Positions 19,449 through 29,016 of a DNA stretch of 47,733 nucleotides are shown here, one piece after another. Both the position numbers and the translations under genes were made by a program. Below the pieces are notes generated by a model. The model saw only the letters and a list, made by a program, of their open reading frames with translations, was not told the DNA's origin and ran no database searches. The DNA comes from an uncultured Pelagibacteraceae bacterium (GTDB lineage: Bacteria; Pseudomonadota; Alphaproteobacteria; Pelagibacterales; Pelagibacteraceae). Numbering within the stretch: the first letter of the stretch is position 1; each line of letters starts with the position of its first letter. The stretch lies in assembly GCA_902567945.1 (NCBI GenBank), contig CACFOC010000003.1, positions 1-47,733 on the forward strand. Direction: 5' to 3'.

Positions 19449-19522
19449 GGCCACGTGGCGGAATGGTTACGCAGAGGATTGCAAATCCTTCTATCCCAGT
19501 TCGATTCTGGGCGTGGCCTCCA
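19449..19522 (+). tRNA. tRNA-Cys (GCA)
   Basis: A full cloverleaf can be drawn. The acceptor stem GGCCACG pairs with CGTGGCC, the D arm is GCG...CGC, and the anticodon stem and loop GAGGA-TTGCAAA-TCCTT gives anticodon GCA. The T arm is CCCAG-TTCGATT-CTGGG. The 3' CCA is encoded. It is followed 47 bases later by tRNA-Asn on the same strand. Confidence 0.97.
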
Positions 19523-19569
19523 AAAATTTTAGGTTGTTTTGTATATAAAAAAAAGTATCTTCACAGTAT

Positions 19570-19645
19570 TCCTCGGTAGCTCAGTTGGTAGAGCAGTTGA
19601 CTGTTAATCAATTGGTCGCAGGTTCGAGTCCTGCCCGAGGAGCCA
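19570..19645 (+). tRNA. tRNA-Asn (GTT)
   Basis: The acceptor stem TCCTCGG pairs with CCGAGGA, the D stem is GCTC/GAGC, and the anticodon loop CTGTTAA gives anticodon GTT. The T arm has GGTTCGAGTCC. CCA is encoded at the 3' end. It is probably co-transcribed with tRNA-Cys. No clear Rho-independent terminator follows before the convergent XRE regulator gene. Confidence 0.97.
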
Positions 19646-19663
19646 ACTAATTTAAACTTTTCT

Positions 19664-20038
19664 CTACCCAGTTTTTTCTAGTGACCTTGTGTTTTTTAAT
19701 ACCTGTAAAATTTTATCTTTCTTTTGATCAGTTAATGCTGCAAATAATTTTGCCAAAAATGCATAGTTATAATCAACTTCGGTTGTCGCACTACCCTCAC
19801 TAGAATTATTTCCCATATAACCAGCATAATCCTCAAAAAAATAAACTACTGGAACCTTTAAAAAGTTTGCTAACTGCATAACTCTTAAAGAACTTATACC
19901 ATTTGTCCCTTTTTCATATTTTTGTATTTGCTGAAATGTAACATTAATAGCTTGAGCGACTTTTGTTTGTGTTAGACCAAGTGCCAATCTTCTCATTCTT
20001 AACTTAGAACCTAAGTGTTTATTAAAATTTTCTTCCAT
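19664..20038 (-). CDS. XRE-family (Cro/CI-like) transcriptional regulator
   Basis: A 124-residue DNA-binding protein. The N-terminal helix-turn-helix (about residues 8-62) contains LRMRRLALGLTQTKVAQAI and FQQIQKYEKGTNGISSLRV, closely resembling alphaproteobacterial XRE regulators. The C-terminal half has a short helical stretch (FLAKLFAALTDQKKDKILQ). No ligand or protease domain is seen. It is followed by the convergent tRNA genes and preceded by a 200-base gap containing a small palindrome (TGAGAT/ATCTCA at 20115-20133) that could be an operator. Its targets are unknown; the amino-acid transporter operon beyond the DUF6134 gene is one possibility by position only. Confidence 0.85.
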   Translation of the reverse strand: MEENFNKHLGSKLRMRRLALGLTQTKVAQAINVTFQQIQKYEKGTNGISSLRVMQLANFLKVPVVYFFEDYAGYMGNNSSEGSATTEVDYNYAFLAKLFAALTDQKKDKILQVLKNTRSLEKTG

Positions 20039-20241
20039 GATCCCCTCTTTTATCTTGATAAAGCTGGATTGAACCTTAATTTTATTTTTATTTCAACTAA
20101 AAAAACATTATTTTTGAGATTAATTTCATCTCATTTTGTCTGTAAATTACGGTTGTAAAGCTTAGTTAATATGCACTTTTTTAGATTTTAAGTGTTGACA
20201 TTAAAGGTGAAATATTAATGAAATCTGTTTAATTTTATAAA

Positions 20242-20925
20242 TTATTTAACTGAAACGAGTTTATATTCCCAGTTTCCTTTTTTTTTAAAAGATGCTTTGA
20301 CCCAATATAAAGATTTTTCATCATACCAAACGTCTGTATTAAGTTTTTTTTTCTTATCTTTGATTTTGTCCGTTGATGAAAAATTAAAATGTAACGTATC
20401 GTATACTTTATCTCCAATTTTTATTTTTTCTTTTCCTAAAAAAGTGACTTTTTGCTCAATAATCCTTCCTGATACAGCGCTTATTTGGGCCGGTGCCTTA
20501 ACTATACTATGATTCCACCATGTGCCTAATAGATAGTCTGAAGAAACCTTGCCTTTAAATGAAGATCCATCAATAACAAGCTTATTATCCTCTAATTTTA
20601 AGTTAACATACTTTTCTTTACCATTTTGATCTGTTTTTGAATTGAATTTAATTAATTTTCCATCTTTATAATATTCAACTCCTTTAACATGATATTTATA
20701 TAAGACTACACCAAGTTTCTTTATTTTAAAATTTATTTCACTTTCAACTTCTAATAAATTTTCATTTCTCTTAAAAGAAAAAACATGATCTCCAATATGT
20801 TTATTATTTCTATAAATATCAAATTCAATTTTATTTAAGTCGTCATAATGTTGGACATGTGAGTTTGATGTAACTGGAAGTATTAATAGTATTAGAACAA
20901 TTAAATTTTTATAAATCCGTAACAT
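20242..20925 (-). CDS. Secreted DUF6134-like protein
   Basis: A 227-residue protein with a clear N-terminal signal sequence (LIVLILLILPVTSNSH), so probably periplasmic or outer-membrane associated. The body is beta-rich. It carries the pattern FDIYRNNKHIGDHVFSFKR, then YKYHVKGVEYYKDGKLIKF and GTWWNHSIVKAP, which resembles the DUF6134 family. That family has no established function. It lies 12 bases downstream of aapP and may be the last gene of the transporter operon. The family call is from memory of the motif pattern; role unknown. Confidence 0.68.
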   Translation of the reverse strand: MLRIYKNLIVLILLILPVTSNSHVQHYDDLNKIEFDIYRNNKHIGDHVFSFKRNENLLEVESEINFKIKKLGVVLYKYHVKGVEYYKDGKLIKFNSKTDQNGKEKYVNLKLEDNKLVIDGSSFKGKVSSDYLLGTWWNHSIVKAPAQISAVSGRIIEQKVTFLGKEKIKIGDKVYDTLHFNFSSTDKIKDKKKKLNTDVWYDEKSLYWVKASFKKKGNWEYKLVSVK

Positions 20926-20937
20926 TATAATAATAAT

Positions 20938-21672
20938 TTACAAGATTTGGCTTAAAAAGAGTTTAGTTCTATCGCTTTTGGGATTGGCAAAAAATTCTTT
21001 GGTTGGTTGTTTTTCTACAATCATGCCTTCATCCATAAAGATTACTTCATCTGCTACTTCTTTAGCAAAGCCCATTTCATGTGTAACTACAATCATTGTC
21101 ATTCCAGCTTTTGCAAGATTTACCATTGCATCTAATACTTCTTTGATCATTTCAGGATCTAATGCTGAAGTTGGTTCATCAAAAAGCATAATTTTTGGTT
21201 CCATACATAATGCTCTTGCTATTGCACATCTTTGTTGTTGACCTCCTGAAAGCTGGCCTGGAAATTTTTTTGCTTGATCAACAATTTGAACTTGTTTTAA
21301 TTGTTGCATAGCCATTTCTTCGGCCTTTTTTTTAGGCATTTTCTTTACCCAAATTGGCGCTAAAGTACAATTATCTAATATTGATAAATGTGGAAATAAA
21401 TTAAATTGTTGAAAAACCATACCAACATCGGCTCTGATTTTTTCAATATTTTTTGTATCTTCGGTAAGTTCATTTCCATCAACAATAATTGTTCCTTTTT
21501 GATGTTCCTCTAATCTATTGATACATCTTATTAAAGTTGATTTTCCGGAGCCTGAAGGTCCACAAACAACTATTTTTTGTTTTTGATTTACTTCTAAATT
21601 TATATCTTTTAAAACCTGAAAATCTCCAAACCATTTATTTACATTTTCCATTTGTATAATTTTATCTGACAT
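20938..21672 (-). CDS. aapP: Amino-acid ABC transporter ATP-binding protein (AapP/GlnQ type)
   Basis: The cytoplasmic ATPase that powers import of polar or general L-amino acids. The 244-residue product has Walker [19 protein letters not shown], the Q-loop [12 protein letters not shown], signature [15 protein letters not shown], Walker [16 protein letters not shown] and H-loop VTHEMGF. It lies five bases after aapM, completing a JQMP operon. The name follows the operon architecture; related systems are called yhdWXYZ or gltIJKL. Confidence 0.92.
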   Translation of the reverse strand: MSDKIIQMENVNKWFGDFQVLKDINLEVNQKQKIVVCGPSGSGKSTLIRCINRLEEHQKGTIIVDGNELTEDTKNIEKIRADVGMVFQQFNLFPHLSILDNCTLAPIWVKKMPKKKAEEMAMQQLKQVQIVDQAKKFPGQLSGGQQQRCAIARALCMEPKIMLFDEPTSALDPEMIKEVLDAMVNLAKAGMTMIVVTHEMGFAKEVADEVIFMDEGMIVEKQPTKEFFANPKSDRTKLFLSQIL

Positions 21673-21677
21673 AAATT

Positions 21678-22949
21678 TTATCTTTCTGTTTTGTACCTTA
21701 ATTCCAAATTGTAACTATATTTACTCATAGCATAGCAAATAATCCAGAAAATTATAGCCGCAAATACATAGCCCTCCATAGCAAAACCAAGCCATTCTGG
21801 ATTTGTTTTTGCTAAATTTAACATTCCAACAATTTCTAAAAGCCCGACTACAAAAATAAGAGGTGTATCTTTTACTAAAGCTAAAAAAGTATTTGCAATA
21901 CCTGGAATAACTAGTTTTAAAGCTTGAGGTAAAATTACAAAAATATGCATTTTCCAATAACCCATACCTAAAGATTTAGCAGCATCATATTGACCTCTTG
22001 GTAATGCTTGTAAGCCTCCTCTTATAACTTCTGCAACATAAGCAGCTTCAAACAAAGATATAGCTATAATTACTCTAACTAATTTATCCATAAAAAAATC
22101 TTCAGGTAAAAACATTGGGAACATTACAGATGACATAAATAATACAGTTATTAAAGGAACTCCTCTCCAAAATTCTATAAAACCAACCGAAATATATCTA
22201 ACTGTTGGTAATTGAGATCGTCTACCTAAAGCTAAAAACATACCTACAGGAAAGCAGAAAATTAAACAAAAGAAAGAAACTATAAAAGTTAATGACAACC
22301 CACCCCAAGCTCCTGTTTCAACCCACTCTAGACCTAACGATCCACCTGAAATTAAATAGTAAATTAGTATAAATGCAATAATTGGGTAAATAACGACATA
22401 ATATAAGGTTAAAAACTTCTTAATTTTTTCTGATGGAATTAAACCAACGAAAGCCAAAGCTATTAATAAAATAAAGGAGATATTTATTCTCCATTGAAGT
22501 TCGTTTGGATACATTCCATAAATAAATCTATTAAGCCAGATTTTAATATAGGTCCAACAAGCACCACTACCAGTACAAGCTTCTTTTGTATCACCCGCAA
22601 TATTGGCATCTATGATAAACCAACTCATAATTGGTGGAATTGACTTTATTATCGTAAAAATAATTAATAGAGTTAAAATTGCATTAAAAGTATTAGTGTT
22701 AATATGCTTATTCAATAAGTCTAAATTTTTTATTCCTGAAAATTCTATTCTAATAAGATGCAATCCTATAATTCCTAAAATTAAAGGAAGTAAGAAACTA
22801 GCAAAATTTGGTAAAAATGAAGTAATGTTCATTCCAAAAAAAGAACTTAAAAAAACATCAAAAACGGCTATAAAAAATAAAAATGAACCTGAGTACAAAT
22901 AAGTACTTAAGTTTTGATTGTCAGGTTTTAAGAAGTTAATTTTATTCAT
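21678..22949 (-). CDS. aapM: Amino-acid ABC transporter permease (AapM type)
   Basis: One of two inner-membrane permeases of the general amino-acid importer. The 423-residue product has about eight membrane segments. The C-terminal permease domain carries [17 protein letters not shown] and the EAA-loop region [20 protein letters not shown] followed by LGMGYWKM. The long N-terminal half is characteristic of the Aap group rather than of short GlnP permeases. Its ATG overlaps the aapQ stop as TAATG, so translation is likely coupled. Confidence 0.9.
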   Translation of the reverse strand: MNKINFLKPDNQNLSTYLYSGSFLFFIAVFDVFLSSFFGMNITSFLPNFASFLLPLILGIIGLHLIRIEFSGIKNLDLLNKHINTNTFNAILTLLIIFTIIKSIPPIMSWFIIDANIAGDTKEACTGSGACWTYIKIWLNRFIYGMYPNELQWRINISFILLIALAFVGLIPSEKIKKFLTLYYVVIYPIIAFILIYYLISGGSLGLEWVETGAWGGLSLTFIVSFFCLIFCFPVGMFLALGRRSQLPTVRYISVGFIEFWRGVPLITVLFMSSVMFPMFLPEDFFMDKLVRVIIAISLFEAAYVAEVIRGGLQALPRGQYDAAKSLGMGYWKMHIFVILPQALKLVIPGIANTFLALVKDTPLIFVVGLLEIVGMLNLAKTNPEWLGFAMEGYVFAAIIFWIICYAMSKYSYNLELRYKTER

Positions 22950-24100
22950 TATTTTTCCTTAATTGCGATACTTTTGTTGTACCAATTCATTAAAACAGAA
23001 ATAGATAAGCTAATAGATAAATATGTTAACATAGTAATAGAGACAATTTCTATTGCTCTGCCTGTTTGCATCAAAGCAGTTCCGGCAAATACTAAAACTA
23101 AATCTGGATAAGCTATGGCTGCTGCTAATGATGAGTTTTTAGTTAAATTTAAATATTGATTAGTCGTTGGAGGAATTATTATCCTTAATGCTTGAGGCAT
23201 TATTACTAACTTTAAAATTTGATTAGGCGTTAAACCGATAGATGCTGCGGCTTCTTTTTGACCTTTGCTAATTCCTTGTATTCCAGCTCTTACACATTCA
23301 GCTATAAAAGTGGCAGTATATAAGGCTAATGCAAGAGTTAAAGCTATAAGTTCAGGAGGCAATCCTAATCCACCATTATATTTAAATGATGTTGTAGCTA
23401 TTTGTTCTAGAACAGGCATTTCAAAACTTAAAGAAACTCCTCCAATTAAAAAAGCCAACAATGGAAGAATTGTTAATAAACCTACAGAAATAGAAAAAAC
23501 TGGCAATTGTTTTCCTTCACTTTCTTGTAATTTTTTTGCGTAATTACTTATTACTACAATAGAAATTATTGCTGCTATTAATGAATAGAAAAATATATCT
23601 AAGTTTTCCCATATAAAACGAGGTATAAACAAACCTTTAATTGTTAAGAAAAAAACTCCAAATATTGCATCAGCATCCTGAGGTAAAGGAAGTGCCCTAA
23701 GTGCAGCAAAGTACCAAAAAAATATTTGCAGCAGCAAAGGTATATTTCTAAAAAATTCTACATAAAAAGCTGCCGATCTCTCAATTAAATAATTTGGAGA
23801 TAATCTTGCTATTCCAACCACAACTCCAATAATTGTCGCAAATATAATGCCTATAAAGGCAACCAATAGAGTATTTAATAGACCTACTAAATACGCTCTG
23901 GCATATGAGTGAGATCCGTCATATTCAATTAAAGAAAACTGTACATCAAATGAAGACTCTTGAGATAAAAACCCATATCCAAATTCAATACCCCTATTAT
24001 CCATATTAACTTGCGCATTGAATGTGAAAAAACCAAAAACTAACACTACAGCTAGTAGAGTAGCTATTTGAGGTAGAATTTTCTTAATTTTGAAATTCAT
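22949..24100 (-). CDS. aapQ: Amino-acid ABC transporter permease (AapQ type)
   Basis: The second permease of the importer. The ATG at 24100 (MNFKIKKILPQ) is preferred over an upstream in-frame ATG at 24115. The product is about 383 residues with an N-terminal membrane helix, VEFFRNIPLLLQIFFWYFA, and the EAA-type loop ECVRAGIQGISKGQKEAAAS preceding IGLTPNQ. It follows aapJ across a gap holding a strong hairpin terminator, so permeases and ATPase are probably expressed below the binding protein. Confidence 0.9.
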   Translation of the reverse strand: MNFKIKKILPQIATLLAVVLVFGFFTFNAQVNMDNRGIEFGYGFLSQESSFDVQFSLIEYDGSHSYARAYLVGLLNTLLVAFIGIIFATIIGVVVGIARLSPNYLIERSAAFYVEFFRNIPLLLQIFFWYFAALRALPLPQDADAIFGVFFLTIKGLFIPRFIWENLDIFFYSLIAAIISIVVISNYAKKLQESEGKQLPVFSISVGLLTILPLLAFLIGGVSLSFEMPVLEQIATTSFKYNGGLGLPPELIALTLALALYTATFIAECVRAGIQGISKGQKEAAASIGLTPNQILKLVIMPQALRIIIPPTTNQYLNLTKNSSLAAAIAYPDLVLVFAGTALMQTGRAIEIVSITMLTYLSISLSISVLMNWYNKSIAIKEK

Positions 24101-24122
24101 AATAGACAATAACAAAATAAAA

Positions 24123-24152
24123 AAAAAGGGCTAGAAAAATCTAGCCCTTTTT
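24123..24152 (-). terminator. Hairpin terminator or attenuator between aapJ and aapQ
   Basis: A perfect 12-bp stem (AAAAAGGGCTAG, six-base loop, CTAGCCCTTTTT) with flanking A/T tracts on both sides, 20 bases after the aapJ stop. On the minus strand it forms a GC-containing stem followed by a U run, as expected for Rho-independent termination. Placed inside the operon, it should let most transcripts end after the binding-protein gene while some read through to aapQMP. A matching excess of binding protein over permease is common for such importers. Confidence 0.85.
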
Positions 24153-24171
24153 AATCTTTATTTTTTATAAA

Positions 24172-25213
24172 TTATCTTGCAGGTGGTACATAAAGTATTC
24201 CGCCTTTAGTCCATAATTGATTTGGACCTCTGTCAGGTAGAATACCAGGATCTGCTATATTTCTCTTATAGCTTTCACCGTAGTTACCAACTTGTTTAAT
24301 AATTCTTAAGCTCCACTCATTATCTAAACCAAATGCAGCTCCTAATTCACCTTCAGCTCCAACAAGTCTTTTAATAGCTGGATTTTCAGAAGTTTTCATA
24401 GAATCAGCGTTAGCAGAAGTAATTCCATACTCCTCTGCTTCGATCATTACGTTTAATGACCAACGAACTATATCTTCCCAAACTGAATCACCTTGACGAA
24501 CAACAGGACCTAATGGTTCTTTTGAAATCGTTTCTGGTAATACTATATGAGCGTCTGGATCTTTCATTTTAGTTCTTTGAGCAGCTAAACCTGATTTATC
24601 TGTTGTATACGTATCACATCTTCCAGCATCATATGCTGCAACAACTTCGTCAGCTTTTTTCGAAAGCTACTGGCTCATAAGAAATTCCTTTAGAAGTAAA
24701 GAAATCTCTCATATTAAGCTCTGTTGTTGTTCCAATGTTTGTACAAGCAGAAATACCGCTTTTGAATTGGCTAGTAGAAGTTATTCCTGAATCTTTTCTA
24801 ACCATGAAACCTTGGCCATCGTAGAAGTTAACTCCAACGAAAGTAAGACCAATGTCCGCGTCTCTTGAAAGTGTCCAAGTTGTGTTTCTTGATAAAATAT
24901 CAATTTCACCAGAAGTTAAAGCTGTAAATCTTTCTTTAGCACTTAGTGGAGTAAATTTAACTTTACCTGCATCACCTAGTACAGCAGCAGCAACAGCTCT
25001 GCAAACATCAACGTCAACACCTGTCCAGTTTCCTGATGCATCAGCATTAGAAAATCCTGGAAGACCCTGAGATACACCACATCTTACAAAACCTTTTTTC
25101 TGAGTGTTTTTCAGAGTTTTAGATTTCTTAGCAGCCATTACTTCTGTTCCGATCGTGAACACAAAAGCAAACATAGCTAAAAAAGAAATCATTTTTTTCA
25201 ATGTTATTTTCAT
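24172..25213 (-). CDS. aapJ: General L-amino-acid binding protein AapJ, frame broken
   Basis: The periplasmic solute-binding protein of the importer, about 346 residues when joined. The ATG at 25213 is chosen: it has GAGG seven bases upstream and gives a signal peptide with FLAMFAFVFTIGTEVMAA. The first part contains RCGVSQGLPGFSNADASGNW and WTLSRDADIGLTFVGVNFYDG. The second includes EYGITSANADSM and ends in LYVPPAR. At 24655-24660 an A6 run (minus strand) contains one base too many, giving GFEKS-stop instead of FEKADEVVAAYDAG. Removing it joins both halves perfectly. The break is more likely an error than a pseudogene, as aapQMP are intact. Confidence 0.88.
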
Positions 25214-25242
25214 TGTTTGTCCTCTTTTTATTGTTAACAATA

Positions 25243-25274
25243 TTAAGTTAAAAAATTTTTACTTTTTAACTTAA
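25243..25274. repeat. Perfect 12-bp inverted repeat in the aapJ leader
   Basis: TTAAGTTAAAAA and its exact reverse complement TTTTTAACTTAA are separated by eight bases. It lies 29 bases before the aapJ start codon, in the 240-base gap between divergent aapJ and ccmF. It could be an operator, or on the RNA a leader hairpin. Parts of it are only A/T runs, so some of the symmetry may be chance. No recognised riboswitch was seen in the rest of this gap. Confidence 0.5.
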
Positions 25275-25453
25275 ACTTAAAAGTAAAATTATTATGATTT
25301 ATTAAATTGTTTTCATCAAACTTTAACTTAATAATTTTTGATCTATATTTAGTATAAAGAAGGTAAAACTTAGCTAAATAAAGGTAATTACAACCTAATT
25401 TCTGGTCAGAATTGTAAATTGCAATCTATATCGTCAAGTATAGAGGTATTATT

Positions 25454-27347
25454 ATGATTCCATCTATAGGAAACTTTTCACTCTGGTTATCAATAATTTT
25501 TGGGTCTTTACAATTTTTATTTTCTTATAAAAAAAATTATTCTTCATTTCAAATAAATAAGACTGCAGCATTAGGGTTAATTTTAAGTTCTATTTTATCA
25601 TTTTCATGTTTAATCTATAGTTATATCGTCTCAGATTTTACCGTATTAAATGTTTACCAAAACTCTCACACATCAAAACCTTTAATCTATAAAATTGCTG
25701 CTGCATGGGGAAATCATGAAGGGTCAATGCTGCTGTGGATATTGGTTTTATGTATATTCAACTATTTTTTATTTAAATTACTAAATAAAAAAAATTTTAC
25801 CCTAATATTTAAAGCTTTAGAGGTGCAAGCTCTAATTATAATAATCTTTTTAGTTTTTACAATTTTTACTTCTAATCCATTTGAAAGAATATTTCATTCC
25901 CAAGAAAATGGGATGGGCTTTAATCCTCTTCTTCAAGATCCTGCTTTAGCTATTCATCCTCCTCTGCTTTATATTGGATATGTAGGATTTTCTGCGGCAT
26001 TTTCTATTAGTATTGCTACTCTTAAATTAAATAATAATGAAAAAATTCCATGGCATATTTATATAAAACCTTTTGTTATTATTTCATGGACTTTTTTAAC
26101 TATAGGAATTGCCCTTGGTTCAATTTGGGCTTATTACGAATTAGGTTGGGGTGGTTGGTGGTTCTGGGATCCTGTTGAAAATGCATCTCTAATGCCATGG
26201 CTTCTAGGAACGGGGTTATTGCATTCACTTATAATTGTTGAGAAAAAAAAATCACTACAAACATGGGTTTTACTATTATCAATACTTGTTTTTCTTTTAA
26301 GTCTAATAGGAACTTTTTTTGGTAAGATCCGGAATATTAACAAGCGTCCATACATTTGCTTTAGATCCTGGCAGAGGAATGTATATACTCATATTTACTT
26401 CTTTGATTAGTATCTACTCATTAATTTTATTTGGAAGGGAATCTAAAAAATATATTAATAAGAATTATTTTAGTTTTTTTAGCAAACAGGGTTCTATTCT
26501 TATAAACAATGTTATGATGGTTATTGTATGTAGCACCGTTTTTTTAGGAACTTTATACCCCTTAATAATTGAAGCACTTACAAACAGCAAAATTTCAGTT
26601 GGTGAACCATATTATAACTCTACTGTTATACCAATTGTACTACCAGCTATTATAATTATGGGTATTGGTCCAATTTTATCTTGGGAAAAGAATGATAAAA
26701 TTAAAATTTTAAAAGAATTAAGCCCAGTAATTATTTGTACATTGCTAATAACAACATTTATTTTTTTTATTTATAAATCGTTTAATGTTTTGGGCTTATT
26801 AGGAATAGTTGCTGCTTTTTGGATTATAATAAACAGTTTATATATCATGTTTAAAAAATTAAAAAAATATTCTACTGGTATGATCGTGGCTCACCTAGGT
26901 TTTGGATTTTTAATATTAGGAATAACTGGCTCAAGTATTTGGCAACAAGAAAAAATTATTAAAATGAAAATAAATGATGAATTAAAGATTAAAAAATATA
27001 ACTTAATTTTTAAAAAAGTTGATGAAATTAAAGGCCCTAATTACGTTGCAATAAGAGGAATTTTTCCTGTCTTTGATAAAGAAAATAAAATTATAACGAC
27101 TTTAAAACCAGAAAATAGATTTTATCAAATTACTGAGAGATTCACTACAGAGGCTTCAATACATACAAATTTATTTAGAGATTTATACATCGTTCTAGGA
27201 GAAGGAAATATGGAAGAAGGCTGGATAATAAGACTTTATTATAATCCATTAGTAATGTGGATTTGGCTTGGAGCTTTTACAATTTTCTTAGGTGGTATTA
27301 TTTCTTCAAATAAAATTATAAAAAAAATAAAAATTTTACACTCATGA
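25454..27347 (+). CDS. ccmF: Cytochrome c maturation haem lyase subunit CcmF, frame broken
   Basis: An inner-membrane protein of System I that, with CcmH, attaches haem to apocytochrome c. Joined length is about 630 residues with many membrane helices. The first part holds KIAAAWGNHEGSMLLWILVL, HPPLLYIGYVGFSAAFS and the WWD haem-handling motif WGGWWFWDPVENASLMPWL. The second starts at RSGILTSVHTFALDPGRG. A T7 run at 26314-26320 has one base more than the frame allows; with six, LLSLIGTFLVRSGILTSV reads through. Its end overlaps ccmG by four bases. Probably a sequencing indel. Confidence 0.92.
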
Positions 27348-27874
27348 AAAAACAACTTTTCACATCTTTTATTATAGTAATTTCTCTTATATTTATTTCT
27401 TTTTTTTATCTATTAATAACCGAAAGAAATCCCTCCGAAATAAGATCTAACTTAATAAATAAAGATATTCCTTCCTTTCAGTCTAAATCTTTATTTAAAA
27501 ATAAAAAATTCATATCTAGTGACGAGTTTGGTAATGAAATAGTCTTAGTAAATTTTTTTGCAACATGGTGTAAACCTTGTTTAGAAGAACATGTTTATAT
27601 TATGCGTTTTGCAGAAAGAGAAAAAATTAGAGTTATAGGAATAAATTATAAAGATAATTCAGAAAAAACCAAACTTTGGCTTAAGAAATTAGGAAATCCA
27701 TTTTCAGATGTAGTAATAGACAAAAATGGAAGTATTGCAATAGATTGGGGTGTCTATGGAATTCCAGAAACTTTCATCGTCAACTCTAATAAAAAAATTA
27801 AATATCGCCTTGTTGGACAAATTACTGAAAAAAAATATAATAAATTAATGTCTCTTATAAAAAAGACAAAATAA
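27344..27874 (+). CDS. ccmG: Thiol-disulfide oxidoreductase CcmG/DsbE
   Basis: A membrane-anchored periplasmic thioredoxin-like protein that reduces apocytochrome c or CcmH cysteines before haem attachment. The 176-residue product has an N-terminal anchor (SFIIVISLIFISFFYLLI), the active site NFFATWCKPCLEEH with WCKPC, the CcmG-type acidic insert region, and the cis-Pro loop YGIPETFIVN. It is coupled to ccmF (ATGA) and ccmH (TAATG). Confidence 0.93.
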   Translation: MKKQLFTSFIIVISLIFISFFYLLITERNPSEIRSNLINKDIPSFQSKSLFKNKKFISSDEFGNEIVLVNFFATWCKPCLEEHVYIMRFAEREKIRVIGINYKDNSEKTKLWLKKLGNPFSDVVIDKNGSIAIDWGVYGIPETFIVNSNKKIKYRLVGQITEKKYNKLMSLIKKTK

Positions 27875-28281
27875 TGATCAAGAAAATCTTTATATTAATT
27901 ATTTCTGTCATCTGTATTCAATTTTATTTAAATTTTTCCTATGCAATTGATCCTGAAGAAATATTAAAAAACAGCAAACAAGAGACAAGAGCTCGAAATA
28001 TCTCAAAAAATATTAGATGTATGATTTGTCAAAACCAATCTATTGATGAGTCAAGCGCTTCTCTTGCAAAAGATTTGCGTATCTTGATAAGAGTCAAAAT
28101 AAAAGATGGAAAAACTGATAAAGAAATCTATAAATTTCTCTCTGATAGATATGGAGACTTTATTCTTCTAAACCCACCTTTAAAATCAAAAACAATAGTA
28201 CTTTGGTTTTTACCTTTTGTTTTATTTTTTATTGGGATTGTATTTATTTATTACCACAATAGAAAATCTAATAAAACTTGA
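27874..28281 (+). CDS. ccmH: Cytochrome c maturation protein CcmH
   Basis: A periplasmic, membrane-anchored thiol protein that handles apocytochrome c with CcmF and CcmG. The 135-residue product has a signal sequence (FILIISVICIQFYLNFSYA), the redox motif IRCMICQNQSIDESSASLA with the two cysteines, YGDFILLNPPLK, and a C-terminal membrane helix (LWFLPFVLFFIGIVFIYY). This is the short CcmH/CycL form; the TPR part (CcmI) is not fused and not seen nearby. Confidence 0.92.
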   Translation: MIKKIFILIISVICIQFYLNFSYAIDPEEILKNSKQETRARNISKNIRCMICQNQSIDESSASLAKDLRILIRVKIKDGKTDKEIYKFLSDRYGDFILLNPPLKSKTIVLWFLPFVLFFIGIVFIYYHNRKSNKT

Positions 28282-28291
28282 ACAAATTTAA

Positions 28292-29002
28292 TTACTCAAG
28301 ATTTTTTTTTTTACTCAGCTTAAATTTCATTACTTCAATTTTGTATCCTGTCAAAAAAATAATTAAAGAATAAATTAACATACCCAAAAACATAATCGCT
28401 AAAGGTATAAGCATTGTATAATGAATAGTAGGTAATGATGTTAGCGATAAACTTGAAGGTTGATGAAGAGTGTTCCACCAATCGACAGAATATTTTATAA
28501 TCGGTATATTTATCAAACCTATAATTCCAATTATAGAAGATATTTTGTTCGCCTTTTCAAAATTATTGATAAATTTCCAAGTGTAAATGTATGCTATATA
28601 AAAAATAAGTAAAATTAACATAGATGTTAATCTTGCGTCCCAAACCCACCATACTCCCCAAGTAGGCTTTCCCCAAAGTGAACCAGTTACAATTGAGATT
28701 AATGCAAAAATACATCCAATCGGAGCTAGGCTTTTTGTTATAAAGGAAATAAATCTAATTTTGAAAATTAAAATAAATATTGAAGCAATACCTATAAATG
28801 AAAAACAGCCTAATGAAATAATGGAAGAAGGCACATGAACATACATAATTCTAACTGAGTCTCCCTGGATATAATCTGGAGGAGATATAACTAAAGAATA
28901 TATAAGTCCAATAACTAAAAATATAATTAAGAAAAAAATTAAAATATTAATAATATTAGAATTAAGTGATAATATTTTATTAGGAAGAATTTTTTTAAGC
29001 AT
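28292..29002 (-). CDS. ccmC: Haem exporter protein CcmC
   Basis: An inner-membrane WWD protein that loads haem onto CcmE. The 236-residue product has six membrane helices, the external His-containing MYVHVPSSIISLGCFS, the haem motif TWGVWWVWDARLTSMLILL, and the second histidine loop WWNTLHQPSSLSL. It ends ten bases from convergent ccmH. Unlike most genomes, it is placed after ccmD and ccmE rather than before them. Confidence 0.95.
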   Translation of the reverse strand: MLKKILPNKILSLNSNIINILIFFLIIFLVIGLIYSLVISPPDYIQGDSVRIMYVHVPSSIISLGCFSFIGIASIFILIFKIRFISFITKSLAPIGCIFALISIVTGSLWGKPTWGVWWVWDARLTSMLILLIFYIAYIYTWKFINNFEKANKISSIIGIIGLINIPIIKYSVDWWNTLHQPSSLSLTSLPTIHYTMLIPLAIMFLGMLIYSLIIFLTGYKIEVMKFKLSKKKNLE

Positions 29003-29016
29003 TTAAAACGATAATA

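Noticed and set aside
20195-20218. TTGACA followed by TATTAA on the plus strand, a possible promoter.
   Set aside because: The spacer is only 12 bases and no plus-strand gene follows; both strings are common in AT-rich DNA.
20235-20417. 60-codon frame inside the DUF6134-like gene.
   Set aside because: It is on the same strand in another frame of a gene with a signal peptide and family motifs; no independent support.
25275-25453. Possible riboswitch or small RNA between aapJ and ccmF.
   Set aside because: Apart from the 12-bp inverted repeat, no conserved riboswitch core or stable GC-containing stems were found by eye.
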